From: an uncultured Saprospiraceae bacterium
Lineage (GTDB): Bacteria > Bacteroidota > Bacteroidia > Chitinophagales > Saprospiraceae
Assembly: GCA_938016265.1 (NCBI GenBank)
Contig: CALLWB010000079.1
Coordinates: 25,837 to 89,836 of the forward strand
Length of the DNA: 64,000 nt
Reading direction: 5' to 3'
Position 1 is the stretch's first letter, and the number at the start of each line of letters is the position of its first letter. The notes beneath the pieces are model-generated. The model was not told the origin of the DNA, searched no databases, and was given only the letters and a program-made list of their open reading frames with translations. Shown piece after piece: positions 38,901 to 45,212 of this stretch. A program made the translations under genes and the position numbers.

Positions 38901-39541
38901 CTAATGGTAGTTATTTGTGGTCGAATGGATCGACGACGGAGACAATCACTGCTACGATGTTTGGCGTATACAGCATCACTGCTACCGATATGAGCAATTG
39001 TATATCTGTAGATTCTGTGGAATTGTTGGAGTCCTTCTTTACTCCACAGGTCATTGGCGATACTGTCATTTTGGAAAATGGAGAAATCGAATTGTTTGCG
39101 CTTGGCGGTGATCAGTATTCTTGGTGGCCAGCGGGCGGATTGAGCTGTACGAATTGCGCTACTCCTGTAGCTTCGCCGCTTGATTCTACTACCTATTTTG
39201 TAGAAATACAGCAGGTAGGTGGTTGTATAGATACGTTAACTGTTAATGTTGGTGTGGTGGATTCTTATTTGCCATTTGTAGAAGTGCCGACGGCCTTTTC
39301 GCCAAATGGTGATGGTCGAAATGACTTCTTTACTGTTCCATTTATTGAGTTTTTTCCTGAAAACTCATTTACGGTGATCAATCGATGGGGGGACGTGGTG
39401 TACACTGCCAATCCGTATCAAAATGACTGGGCAGGCACTTATGATGGGAAGCCCCTTCCTCAAGGAACCTACTATTATCTTTTAGAATTGAATGTGAATG
39501 AATTTAAGGCATTCAAGGGGCCAATTACGATATTGAAGTAG
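26981..39541 (+). CDS. Giant T9SS surface protein: LRR, four seven-bladed propeller blocks, SprB-like repeats, type B sorting domain
   Basis: This protein has 4186 residues. A signal sequence (SLCWWLFAAIFCVNSNAQ) is followed by plant-type leucine-rich repeats to ~residue 265 (GNQLTG, NNLKGVIP), then an Ig-like module. Next come four blocks of ~58-residue repeats of the form W-x-K-x-x-GG-x(5-9)-DGGYIVAG-x-S-x-S-x-DGDV-x-x-N-x-G-x-x-DYWIVKL. Each block has seven repeats, consistent with seven-bladed beta-propellers. Two or three SprB-like modules with C-x(4)-GS, YLWSTG and Y-x-L-T-V-T-D-x-x-GC separate the blocks. After four more SprB-type modules come about 13 shorter repeats of ~75 residues (PTCGQSNG, YSIDNG, AGNYDVVVLDANSC), two Ig-like modules and a CHU_C/type B sorting domain (FSPNGDGRNDFF, VINRWGDVVY, LPQGTYYYLLEL). 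It is probably a surface adhesin; SprB-type proteins mediate gliding in relatives. Confidence 0.92.
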   Translation: MTNCELSNNFQIDIGKRIFQSLCWWLFAAIFCVNSNAQTRMDDSLALVNLYNTTNGPGWTNNWNLNSPMDNWYGVTLLNNRVNCLDLDGAPACNTVTGLGNNLTGSLPDLNLRALQFLFLSGNQLVGTIPNFSNLQNLVQIRIGANQLTGGVPSFNNLPNLAHLEFGGNQLTGPIANFTNMPALQTIRFEFNQLSGTIPSFNNLPNLNYLSLNDNLFSGGIPDFAVNTSLEWLFLSNNNLKGVIPDYSALPAFRWLEIFDNQFTFEDISGTRMINENHCNNNNGNYYYSPQDSISTIETITIFPNNNVTIDLQVDELVSSSTYTWYKDGTPIATTNINEVTIVNFQLANEGVYTCEITNPQAPNLTLESRPKTLALQNTCSIIAQATNASCSLPNGSVTASAIATGGASNFTYQWSDGTIGPTINNLPQGSYTVTATDATACSITSTAIVSFQEVPVIEWEKNYGGSMEDLPYSIIQTKNGGYIVAGRTLSTNIDISNSLGNYDFWIHRLSPTGTLQWEKSLGGSLSEEAYSIIEVADGFVVAGQSDSNDGDVVGANGNHDYWVVKLDVSGNFVWQNALGGTSTDDAYDIKQTPDGGYIVVGQSISNNGDVSGQIGDYDFWIVKLNASGQLVWEKSYGGTGADIARSVAVTADSSYVICGHTRSNDGDVTGNLGDYDSWVIKIDNTGNLIWQNTLGGSITDNANAVKQTFDGGYIVAGYTTSLDGDVSNNDGGKEIWVFKLDSFGNLIWEKSLGGSGTDTAYDVFQRSDGSFIVVGDSDSNDLDVSGNHGNYDYWMVCLDNTGNINWQKTFGGFNNETPFSTQQTADGGIIVAGRSVSNDGDVSQNYGDFDNWIIKLNAPQILTAQCTITDPGTGNGDAETEIQAIGGTAPFTIIWTTPLGISDTISNATGIDTLRGLLGGTHFVTITDANNCITTCNSTICDLQVNLTTTNTSCNQSNGSIVANVLFGLSPYNYLWSTGATGPAIPNLPVGSYSLTVTDGAGCIAIANTVISFTGQPILEWQKALGGSVDDYGYSSSTTNDGGFIIAGKTSSNDGDVVGNNGGEDSWIIKTNSLGVIEWKKSLGGSLNERTYAIQQTSDGGYVGSGRTSSNNGDVSGNNGGADYWVFKLDNLGNLIWQKTLGGSNQEQSFSMEETSDKGFIIAGNSNSNDGDVTSTAALDDYWIVKLDQEGNIEWENSFGGTGFDEVYSISQTKDGGYVAAGSTTSIDGDVTGNHGSYDFWVIRLNPLGDLMWQKALGGSSEDIAKSIKQTIDGGFIVAGHSGSADGDVTGNNGGNDYWIVKLDASANISWQKSIGGTGDDRAISVVLSPQGEYVIAGWSDSSNGDVINPIGGVNYWIIELSTTGTINWQKTLGGTSNSEQPSDIDIAADGGYLVTGHTGSNDIDVSGNHGGLDYWIVKLNQAPPIALSCAIFNEGTGNNDGQAEILSTDGVAPYTLSWTDPFGNVDSNTGDGTDTLSFLQIGNYFITVTDLNGCAETCSVSITCNLSANITTTNTSCNLDNGSLSAIATGGDGNYSYLWSTGAGSPTIANLPMGTYNLTITDGSGCIATTSTIVSFAGEPILEWQKTLGGSLLDVANEVLVTPTGDYIVAGSSASNDGDVATNQGQYDFWIVKLDPVGNIIWKTSLGGSQYEYGGKMQETPDGGIIVAGYTNSANGAISINKGGYDIWLVKLNNSGVLEWEKTYGGSGNENTFSMDLTSDGGYVIGATSDSSNGDLTSNNGADDVWIVKLDPQGDLQWQQSYGGSGNDVTREVRQLDDGSYIVAAHSTSIDGDLTSNNGNADYWILRLDAGGGIIWQKSYGGTLNDYAESALQTADGGFIVAGETRSSDGDVAFNNGASDLWVIKLDSQGDLLWQNAIGGTNGENIQTLEQTTDGNYLISGSSRSADGDLTLNQGNQDFMLLKLDVAGNLLWQKTVGGSGNEAAASSKQAADGGYIVAGYSDSSDGDVTGHQGNSDFWIVKLNQSPILTSSITSTNISCFGGTDGSITTSVSGGVLPYSYIWSNNATTQDLSNLSAGLYSVIITEATGCTIANSTTLIEPPLFSVVNCNVINTGTGNNDAEAEVTISGGTPDYSVDYFDPNGVFVNGNITSIGIDTLRNLIPGSYLVVVTDANGCEATCSFTTCSLTANITTANASCYLDNGSLTATASGGDGNYSYLWSTGASTPSLSDLPPGTFTLTVTDGTGCSVILSSIVSFNEIPVLENEISLGGSAADLAYYGEETDDGGFIISGFTNSSDFDVSNFNGINDGWLVKLDNNLAIQWEKSFGEIQLDRLYAGKQTNDGGYIAAGFINSTTIQGNQGGADYFIVKLSTSGAIEWQRALGGTDLDHANDVIQTTNGDYVITGVSSSSNGDVVGNNGSGDFWIVRLDQTGNIIWQNALGGSGDESSFSVKQTADGGFIAIGNSNSVDGDVTGNNGLEDYWVVKLNSDGSLNWQKSLGGSGSDFGEDIQQTADGGYIATGYTASNDGDVSSNNGNRDYWVVKLDQTGNIEWQKTYGNVDTNLSYGISQFSDGSFAVAGYSVVAGGAVSNHFGASDFWILKLDNFGSQIWEKSFGGSTIDIPRSINQTSDGGLVVTGYSSSTDVDASSGNGNLDYWVVKLNRPQISPLHVNLTSIDPPCGASPTGSITSTTTGGVAPYTYLWSNAETTANLTGLTAGNYDLTITDANQCEAFGMTTLVSSGSTLVLTSIQEGSACFDSILVVNLAVAGGTPPYDFIWSTGATTEDVTAITDGLHSVTVTDNVGCTDILQENIFLYQPVTLTISIDNNVNCSGGSDGQVTVLVDDTDGIGDYNYFWSNGTTADNFYVWSHTVTGLTAGNYSVTVVNNSSSPDDCYAIADFMLGGINALVTLPSAITPVSCFGLSDGQAAIFASGGTPPYTYLWDDGSTGFTLTGLPVGVYNATITDANGCFGSVTNIVTSPTPLQYSNTQTPTTCGQSNGAILLTASGGTTPYTFSIDNGNSNSTNPNFTNLAAANYPILVTDANGCTQTDLIILDDFPGPTIDNVVAVDPACMASNGSITITASSPGGPVEYSLDNNSFQTGNVFNGAPQGNYTVYVRDVNGCIATSSTVLTEANGPQITNITTNNALCQEGTGSFILSATGTATPLLYSLDNGTTTQTTNTFNNVSSGSYVAYVSDVNGCTQTIAVSMGYFPGPAINNISQVNPSCMGSNGSISIAASGPGVPFQYSLNNTTFQSNTTFTGLPQGNYMVYVEDVNGCITTSSLVLTETTGPTISNVATTDDICQGTNGSITISATGTSTPLLYSIDNGVTTQANSVFSNLATGNYVVYVADANGCTQTSNAFVSNAAGPSIVATNTTDPTCGQSNGTITIGSTPGTGSTTFSIDNGNSYSMNNIFNGLPAGNYDVVVLDANSCGDTTTVTLSDLPPPSIDSIQTSDPVCNLDNGEVTVFTSLGMLPLQFSINGGTPQVSNLFTNLAAGSHSILVEDASGCTVTTSFSLTNNPPPNFSGLQGVTATYCGKSIGKLTISANGQAPPLMYAINNGTPQSSNIFSNLSAGQYDVAVTDANGCSVSQSFTIFDLPGPTVSISAQDDPACGMAIGSVTVQSTGGLPFYEYSIDNGPFSSNNVFSGLMAGTYEIVVSDFNTCLDTLSFVLSDIAGPMITQINTTNPTCGSQNGALIIAATGPTLPLLFSLDGITYSASNVFDQLGASNYTVWVQDTNGCTTSTQQLLSDTGFPDISGITTSPPTCGNANGSITITASNGTPPYLYSIDNNGFQGNNTFNNLNAGSFFLEVKDANDCLSDTTIVLQDLNGPILDNIITVNPACGLVPGSITIEITGGAGPFNYSIDAGVIFQTSNVFNNLPAGSYSILVSDANNCELTGSTTLTNLSGPTVLVMNSTPTDCNQSVGSLQVVAGGGTSPYSFLWNTIPVETTATITGLANGVYTVTITDYNSCITTAAGLVDEPNAFFADLGPDISVCGLLNEVLDPDVPNGSYLWSNGSTTETITATMFGVYSITATDMSNCISVDSVELLESFFTPQVIGDTVILENGEIELFALGGDQYSWWPAGGLSCTNCATPVASPLDSTTYFVEIQQVGGCIDTLTVNVGVVDSYLPFVEVPTAFSPNGDGRNDFFTVPFIEFFPENSFTVINRWGDVVYTANPYQNDWAGTYDGKPLPQGTYYYLLELNVNEFKAFKGPITILK

Positions 39542-39963
39542 GTAGTGGGATGTGAGCATTAATGCGAGAATGCTTGAATAGGAGTGTAATCTTAACTTAA
39601 ACAAGAATGAACTCAAAACCAGCGAAATGGAATTTGATTCTATTGAGTGTGGTATTGGTTTGTCATTTTTTGAAAGAACGAAACAGAATCATCCAAACAA
39701 ACATGCCTTAGGAAAGAACCAGAACTCAAATTTGAATGACGAAGAGCTTTACTTTCTGGAAACCCTTAGTCAGAATTAATTATCAATTCTCAACTAGTCA
39801 ACTACGCTAATTTAATATACAGAATTACAAAAAAAGTAGTATATTAGTAACGGTAATACATACCGCCCGCCAAGCACTATCAAATAACCTATATTCCATA
39901 TTTTTGAATGGGAGCGTTGCTCCCAGAGATCCTCTATTTTTTTACCTCCAAAACTTTTCAACT
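39542..39963. other. Intergenic region after the giant gene
   Basis: It includes a possible 34-codon frame at 39607-39711 (MNSKPAKWNLILLSVVLVC at its start, so one hydrophobic segment), which has no other support. Nothing else is recognisable. Confidence 0.45.
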
Positions 39964-42450
39964 ATGAAACAGTTTCTTTCCCTTTGTTTATTTATGCTCG
40001 GTAGTTTATGGTGTGTCGGGCAATCGGCTACCTGCCAACCCGGCTGGTATGATATTGTTGATGATCCGACTGTGATTGGCAATATCCAATGGTGTCAAGT
40101 GCCTGCACCGTTTTCTCTTCATCCTAGGTTTAAAGTGGTGTTTGGGGCTGGGCCAAGTCAAACCTCCACTTATACAACCAGTACTTGTGATGGATCTACT
40201 TATGATTTTAATGAGCCGCTTGAATACGGGTATTCACACATGAATATAGGTATGAATCCCGCTTCCAGCAGTTACCAAGGACTACAACCTAGTCAACGCG
40301 CCCACATACAAGGGATGTTCAGAAATGTAAGTAATGCGTCGAGTTACCCTTTGAACACTGACCATTCGCCGTTTTGCAATGATATCTCTACCCTGACCAA
40401 TGAATGGGATGACATCCTTTACCTAGATCAGGAACCAGAATTTGACCTGTTTGTTTGGGATGTAGAAAAAGCCCTGAATGGGGACGCTGGCATCGCCACA
40501 AAAATGGCGGATTTGGTCGCCACTGGCTGCAATGAACTTAGAAGTACACCAACTACAAATTATGTGTCGTCTTACAAACAAGGAATGTCGCAAATGTATA
40601 ATCTACCAATACGGCATCTCAAACAGCGATTGTCGGCAACGGACATAACATTTAGCTCCTACGCAGATGTCCCGATTCATCGGCAATGGTGGCAAATACC
40701 TTATGAAAACTGGGCAGATTGGACAGGAACTTTCAAGCCCGATGATAATAGAGGCTATAATTACTTAACAAGAAATTCGAACTGTGAGGATTGGTCTAAT
40801 TTTTATCATAACCTTGATTTTTTTACGCCTTCTGCCTATTATTTTTATTCTTATAATACTGGTGCAGCAAAGGACTATCTGGCTTATTTATTGTTTCAGG
40901 TGGAAGCTAATAACGCTTGGGCAGATCCCGATGGTCCTGGCGGGGTAGACAAAAAACCAGTGATTCCTTTCATTTGGATGCGGTTTCATCCTTCTGGGAA
41001 TGCACCCCTAGATTTTATCCATCCCTGGATGGCAGAAGCGAGTGCTATTTTCCCGCTGGTGAGTGGTGCGGATGGCATTTGGCAATGGGGTTCTATCGCT
41101 TATTTTGATCAGAATACCAGTCTCGCAGCACACGATTATTTCAATCGTGGATTGTACCGTGTTTCTCAGTTTAATGATATTTTTAATGGGGATATTTCCT
41201 ATACAGATGAGGTAAATTCCAATATAGAAAACCCAGTAGATTTATATTCTAATAATAGCCCAGTATGGAGAGGTGTGATCAGTGAAGACAAGGGCAAGAT
41301 TCTAGTCGCTGCGCATAATCCCTACGCAAAAGAAAATGATCTAACCACTATGGAAGTTAGCTATTCTGAAGGGGCTTGTCAGTGGTCAGAGACCATACAT
41401 TTGAAAGGAAGGGAAATCTTTTTGCAATCCTTTATCCTTTGCCCGAAAGTGTTGAATCCTAATTTGGCGAGCAATAATATGGAACTTTGGTTGAAAGGAG
41501 GAGATGCTAAAAATTTTGAAGAATTGGCCAACTCTTTTACTTGGTTGGATGCTAGTGGTAATAATCGGGATGCTTTTCAGACCAACCCTGCAAGATTTCC
41601 AACGATTCTAGCCAACGAGACGCTTTATTTTGATTACACAAGTACAACCAATAACGATGAATTGGTGATTACAAATCCGCCCGTTTTTACGCCGAATGAC
41701 AATTGGCAGGTCTTTTTTGTTGCGAAAGCTGAAGAAACTCATTGGCAACAGGTCTTGAACTATGGATCTGGTCATAAATGGGGAATGTATGCCGCTCATG
41801 GTAGTCGCCCGTTCCTGTATACACACAATGTTTCTACTGGAGCAAATGACTGGCATTTTGCTGGGAATGCTATCAACCAAAAGGCGCATGTTTATTCATT
41901 AAAACGTAGTGGTAGTGTCTACACCTGGTATGTAGATGGAGTAGTTAATAAAGTAGAAAACAAAGGGGCAAATGACGTCACCCTGAATACTGGAAACGTA
42001 TGGGTAATTGCTGATCATTATTCTAAGAGTATAAAAGGAGAAATATCAGAAATTCTGGTGTATGGCAGAACTCTTGCCGAGGAAGAGCAGACAGAAGTTA
42101 GTAGTTATCTTTGCAATAAGTTTGATGTCGCAAATTGCTTGTGTGATACAGAAGAAAGCATCGCTCAATATGGCGTTTTCGCTGCACCCAAAATGGAGAT
42201 GGAACAATTGCCCAACTCCCTGGAAGTCTTTCCTAATCCTGCTTCAGAAAACATAAGCATTTCCTGGGGAGACTCCAATAAACAGCAAGGAGCCGTTTTT
42301 GAGATTTTCAATGCAGTCGGCAAAAAAATGCTGGAACAACCGCTAGAAAATCAAACAACAATGGTTAATGTCAAAGGATGGGACGCAGGCGTTTATTTTA
42401 TCAAACTACAAGGTGCGGAACAAGTAAAACGAGTGGTTATTGCGCGTTAG
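39964..42450 (+). CDS. Secreted TIM-barrel-like and LamG-like protein with T9SS type A tail
   Basis: This protein has 828 residues. The frame opens at 39904 with TTG, but the ATG at 39964 begins a classic signal peptide (FLSLCLFMLGSLWCVGQS), so I use that. Residues ~25-480 look like a TIM-barrel hydrolase (ILYLDQEPEFDLFVWDVEKA, PVIPFIWMRFHPSGNAP, SGADGIWQWGSIAYF); the fold is suggestive of a glycosidase, but I cannot assign a family or catalytic residues. Residues ~520-715 form a LamG/concanavalin-like sandwich (MELWLKGGDAKNFEELANSF, WQVFFVAKAEE, YTWYVDGVVN, GEISEILVYGRTLAEEE). The end is a T9SS sorting domain (LEVFPNPASENISISW, WDAGVYFIKLQGAEQVKRVV). Likely role: cell-surface or secreted carbohydrate-active protein (inference). 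Confidence 0.8.
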   Translation: MKQFLSLCLFMLGSLWCVGQSATCQPGWYDIVDDPTVIGNIQWCQVPAPFSLHPRFKVVFGAGPSQTSTYTTSTCDGSTYDFNEPLEYGYSHMNIGMNPASSSYQGLQPSQRAHIQGMFRNVSNASSYPLNTDHSPFCNDISTLTNEWDDILYLDQEPEFDLFVWDVEKALNGDAGIATKMADLVATGCNELRSTPTTNYVSSYKQGMSQMYNLPIRHLKQRLSATDITFSSYADVPIHRQWWQIPYENWADWTGTFKPDDNRGYNYLTRNSNCEDWSNFYHNLDFFTPSAYYFYSYNTGAAKDYLAYLLFQVEANNAWADPDGPGGVDKKPVIPFIWMRFHPSGNAPLDFIHPWMAEASAIFPLVSGADGIWQWGSIAYFDQNTSLAAHDYFNRGLYRVSQFNDIFNGDISYTDEVNSNIENPVDLYSNNSPVWRGVISEDKGKILVAAHNPYAKENDLTTMEVSYSEGACQWSETIHLKGREIFLQSFILCPKVLNPNLASNNMELWLKGGDAKNFEELANSFTWLDASGNNRDAFQTNPARFPTILANETLYFDYTSTTNNDELVITNPPVFTPNDNWQVFFVAKAEETHWQQVLNYGSGHKWGMYAAHGSRPFLYTHNVSTGANDWHFAGNAINQKAHVYSLKRSGSVYTWYVDGVVNKVENKGANDVTLNTGNVWVIADHYSKSIKGEISEILVYGRTLAEEEQTEVSSYLCNKFDVANCLCDTEESIAQYGVFAAPKMEMEQLPNSLEVFPNPASENISISWGDSNKQQGAVFEIFNAVGKKMLEQPLENQTTMVNVKGWDAGVYFIKLQGAEQVKRVVIAR

Positions 42451-42486
42451 TTGACGACCTGGAGATTCATAAGCTTAAAGGGATTA

Positions 42487-42527
42487 GTAAGCCCACTTAG
42501 TACTAGACAACAGACTAGTGGGCTTAC
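42487..42527. terminator. Long hairpin between convergent genes
   Basis: Arms GTAAGCCCACTTAGT (42487-42501) and ACTAGTGGGCTTAC (42514-42527) pair with one bulge. No T-run follows on either strand; the position between convergent genes suggests a bidirectional terminator. Confidence 0.5.
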
Positions 42528-42733
42528 CAATCTCTCCGCTTTGGTGAAGCTTAAGAATTCCTTGGACGTGAGTGCATTAAGTTGTTAAGTACAGGTGTAA
42601 TACCTAATAACTTAACTCACTCAATGTTATATTAACCGTTTGGTTATTGGTTGACTAGGCAATCTGGATTTGTCTCGATACCTTCTACAAGATGTTGCGT
42701 ATCAAAAAAGTGCCTCTACTAAAAATAGAATGG

Positions 42734-44209
42734 CTATCGTTTCCTCCTTTTCGGATTTCTGACATGTGTGTTTAGGATTCTGCCCTTTTCTTGTTTTACC
42801 AATTGGTGTTTTCGGTGTCCCCAGATTTTTTCTCTGGCGGTTTTGCCGCTTGACTCTAGATCAACGATGGGGTGGGGGTAATCCTCTCCTAGCCGAAAAT
42901 CGAGAAAGGTTTGATCCATCGCGGTCATTTTCCAGGGAGCATGCAAAAAAGCAAGTGGAAGTTTTTCTAATTCAGGTACCCACTTTTTAATGAATACACC
43001 CTCCGGATCATGATCATGAGATTGTTTAAGCGGATTGTATATTCTAACCGTATTAATTCCTGTAGTTCCAGCTTGCATCTGAAATTGAGGGTAGTGAATT
43101 CCTGGCTCATAGTCAAGAAATTGTCGAGCTAGAAAGTAAACGCCTTTCCGCCAATCCTGATCCAAATGATGGCAAAGTAAAGAAACCACCATCGCTCGCA
43201 TTCTAAAATTTATCCAGCCAGTAGCTCGCACACATCGCATACAGGCATCAACAAGTGGATAGCCTGTAAGACCGTTTTCCCAAGCGGTAAGGTGTGCTTT
43301 GTTTTCTGTTCGCTCCAGCAATTCGTACCCTTTGTTGATACAAGCAGATTCGTAGGAGCAATCTACTTCAAATTTTTGGATGAAGTGGCAATGCCAATGC
43401 AGGCGGGTCAGAAAGCCAACAAAGGCCCGCTTGTATCTTTTGAAATTTGGGTGCAGACTTACATACTGATAGGCTTGGCGAATACTAAGATTGCCCCAAG
43501 CGAGATGTGGAGAGATTCGTGCACAAGAAAGCCTACTTTCAGTAGGTTTTGAAATATGCCTGTGGTAGTTAGATCCACGGTCTTTAGTGAAGGAGTAAAG
43601 GTATTTCCAAGCATTTTCTTCTCCTGGACGCTGATAACGATTGGAGTAACTGGACCATTGTTTTTCCAAATTTTCAGGAATTGCAAATGGATGTTTGAAT
43701 GGGAGTAATTGGCCTTGTGAAAATTGGTTGTTGATGATTGGGCTATGCATGGTGGCCTGCCAGTTTTTGTCCCATCCTTTCCGATTTTTTATACCTCTGA
43801 TTATCCCGTCGCGTTGAAATTGTCGCCAAATAATTTGATGCTGGTCCAGCAGTCGCTGTACTTTCTTATCTCGATCCCAAGTGATTTGAGTACCAGATTC
43901 TTGGTAACTAAATATTTTTTTTATCGAAAATTGCTTTGTCAATAAAGAAAAGGCTGCTTCAGCATCAGTATACAATTGGTCTACTTTACGTTGATACTTG
44001 GCCAATCGGGTATTGATCGACTGGATGGAGTGGTAAATAAACTGGAGATGCCTTAAATCGGTATCTGGATAAGTAAGGAGTCCGGGTTCATAGAAGTAAA
44101 GAATAAGGTAGGGAATACCCTCTTTTTCCGCTTGGAATAATGGAGCATGGTCTTGAGTTCTTAAATCTCGTTTAAGCCATACAATGTTGATTGTTTGTTT
44201 GGATTGCAC
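42734..44209 (-). CDS. Cryptochrome/photolyase family protein
   Basis: This FAD-binding protein has 491 residues. The N-terminal Rossmann-like photolyase domain starts [18 protein letters not shown]. The C-terminal helical FAD domain contains [20 protein letters not shown] (about 310-329), [12 protein letters not shown] and [14 protein letters not shown]. Class I CPD photolyases normally have an Asn-rich SNNGGWQW-type loop after the 'LID-DL' segment; here it reads [20 protein letters not shown]. This puts the protein in a divergent subgroup that also occurs in other Bacteroidota. Repair of UV-induced pyrimidine dimers is the probable role, but a photoreceptor role cannot be excluded. It lies 9 bases after an SDR-fold gene on the same strand, so the two are almost surely co-transcribed. 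Confidence 0.9.
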   Translation of the reverse strand: MQSKQTINIVWLKRDLRTQDHAPLFQAEKEGIPYLILYFYEPGLLTYPDTDLRHLQFIYHSIQSINTRLAKYQRKVDQLYTDAEAAFSLLTKQFSIKKIFSYQESGTQITWDRDKKVQRLLDQHQIIWRQFQRDGIIRGIKNRKGWDKNWQATMHSPIINNQFSQGQLLPFKHPFAIPENLEKQWSSYSNRYQRPGEENAWKYLYSFTKDRGSNYHRHISKPTESRLSCARISPHLAWGNLSIRQAYQYVSLHPNFKRYKRAFVGFLTRLHWHCHFIQKFEVDCSYESACINKGYELLERTENKAHLTAWENGLTGYPLVDACMRCVRATGWINFRMRAMVVSLLCHHLDQDWRKGVYFLARQFLDYEPGIHYPQFQMQAGTTGINTVRIYNPLKQSHDHDPEGVFIKKWVPELEKLPLAFLHAPWKMTAMDQTFLDFRLGEDYPHPIVDLESSGKTAREKIWGHRKHQLVKQEKGRILNTHVRNPKRRKR

Positions 44210-44218
44210 GCGAAGAAA

Positions 44219-44917
44219 CTAAACGTTTAGGCTAGACATCCCACCATCTACATGAAGAATTTGTCCGGTTATCCAACTCGCTTTTGGTGATAATAAGAAG
44301 GCCGCCATATGTGCTAAATCTTCTGGTTGTCCAATACGTTTTAGAGGATGTCTTTGGGCGTTGGCGGCTCGTTTTTCTGGTGAATTTAGCAGGCGGCTGG
44401 CCAAGGGAGTGTCAGTAAGTGAGGGGGCGATGCAATTTACTCTGATTGTTGGTGCAAGCTCTGCTGCCAGGGATTTAGTCAAGCCTTCTATGGCGCCTTT
44501 GGACATGGCTACTTGTGCATGGAAATTGTATCCTGCCTGCACGGCAACTGTAGAAAACAAGATGATAGAGGATTGATTTCCTTGCTTTAGTTGCGGGAGA
44601 ACTGCTTGTATCACTTTTACTGCTCCGCCGACCTGAAGTTGAAAATCTTCCAATAAAGCGGCTTGTTTGATTCGATGAAAGGGCTTTAGCGTAATTGCTC
44701 CTGGGCAATAGATCACGCCATCCAGTTCGTCAGGTAGCTGATTTGCTCCTTCAAATTCTTCCAGTGCATTGAATGGGAAGTACTTGATGGTTGAATTGGT
44801 GGGATCTGGTGTAGTTTGAAAATACGTTGCAAATACTTGATGTCCTTCACTGGTCAGGATTTCTGCTAATGCCTTTCCTGTGCCGGATGCACCGCCGATA
44901 ATTAGGTAATTTTTCAT
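44219..44917 (-). CDS. SDR-fold protein lacking the catalytic tyrosine
   Basis: This protein of 232 residues is a classical short-chain dehydrogenase/reductase by fold: glycine motif GGASGTG (8-14), the NNAG-equivalent strand VIYCPGAIT, Ser in LFSTVAV (~122), active-site Lys in AMSKGAIEGL (K140), IRVNCIAPSLTDTPL, and the C-terminal WITGQILHVDGG. The YxxxK tyrosine is replaced: the residue four before K140 is Val136, and the codon is clearly GTA. So it may have lost ordinary oxidoreductase activity, or use another residue. It is the first gene of a two-gene operon with the photolyase (9-base gap). SDR genes beside photolyases are a recurring arrangement, and a role connected to the photolyase is possible. 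Confidence 0.88.
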   Translation of the reverse strand: MKNYLIIGGASGTGKALAEILTSEGHQVFATYFQTTPDPTNSTIKYFPFNALEEFEGANQLPDELDGVIYCPGAITLKPFHRIKQAALLEDFQLQVGGAVKVIQAVLPQLKQGNQSSIILFSTVAVQAGYNFHAQVAMSKGAIEGLTKSLAAELAPTIRVNCIAPSLTDTPLASRLLNSPEKRAANAQRHPLKRIGQPEDLAHMAAFLLSPKASWITGQILHVDGGMSSLNV

Positions 44918-44967
44918 GTTAGGTTAACAGCTGAAATTGGATTTTTGTTTAATTATTAATTGATCAA

Positions 44968-45116
44968 AAAAGTCGGAGCCGCCGAAGGCGAGGGACGGCG
45001 ACGGACCGGAGGGAGTAAGACAAGGGGGTGGAATGGACGACTGGAAGGAGTGCCTGAAGGGCGGAGCGAAAGCGAACCCATGGAAGGCCCGACACCGGCT
45101 GCAAAGCGAGGTGATG
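44968..45116. other. GC-rich, purine-rich intergenic element
   Basis: This stretch stands out sharply from the AT-rich surroundings: one 60-base line I counted (45001-45060) has 36 G/C. It is strongly G- and A-rich on the plus strand, with GCCGCCGAAGGCGAGGGACG near the start and CCGACACCGGCTGC near the end. The plus frame at 44960-45172 is Gly/Arg/Glu-rich and does not read as a protein. It is probably a dispersed repeat or a structured RNA. A search of the rest of the genome for copies would decide. Confidence 0.45.
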
Positions 45117-45212
45117 GCCCTTATGTTAAAGGAAACAATAATTTTTTAGTAGTAGTTTGGTTGGAATTTTAAGGCTCTACGTATAGTCGAGAATGACGAT
45201 TTTGGAGCGGTT

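Noticed and set aside
39607..39711. 34-codon frame with a hydrophobic segment
   Set aside because: There is no terminator, promoter or conservation evidence. It may be a chance frame, so it is noted only within the intergenic entry.
44960..45172. 70-codon plus-strand frame in the GC-rich element
   Set aside because: Gly/Arg/Glu-rich translation follows directly from the base bias. All frames in such sequence are open by composition.
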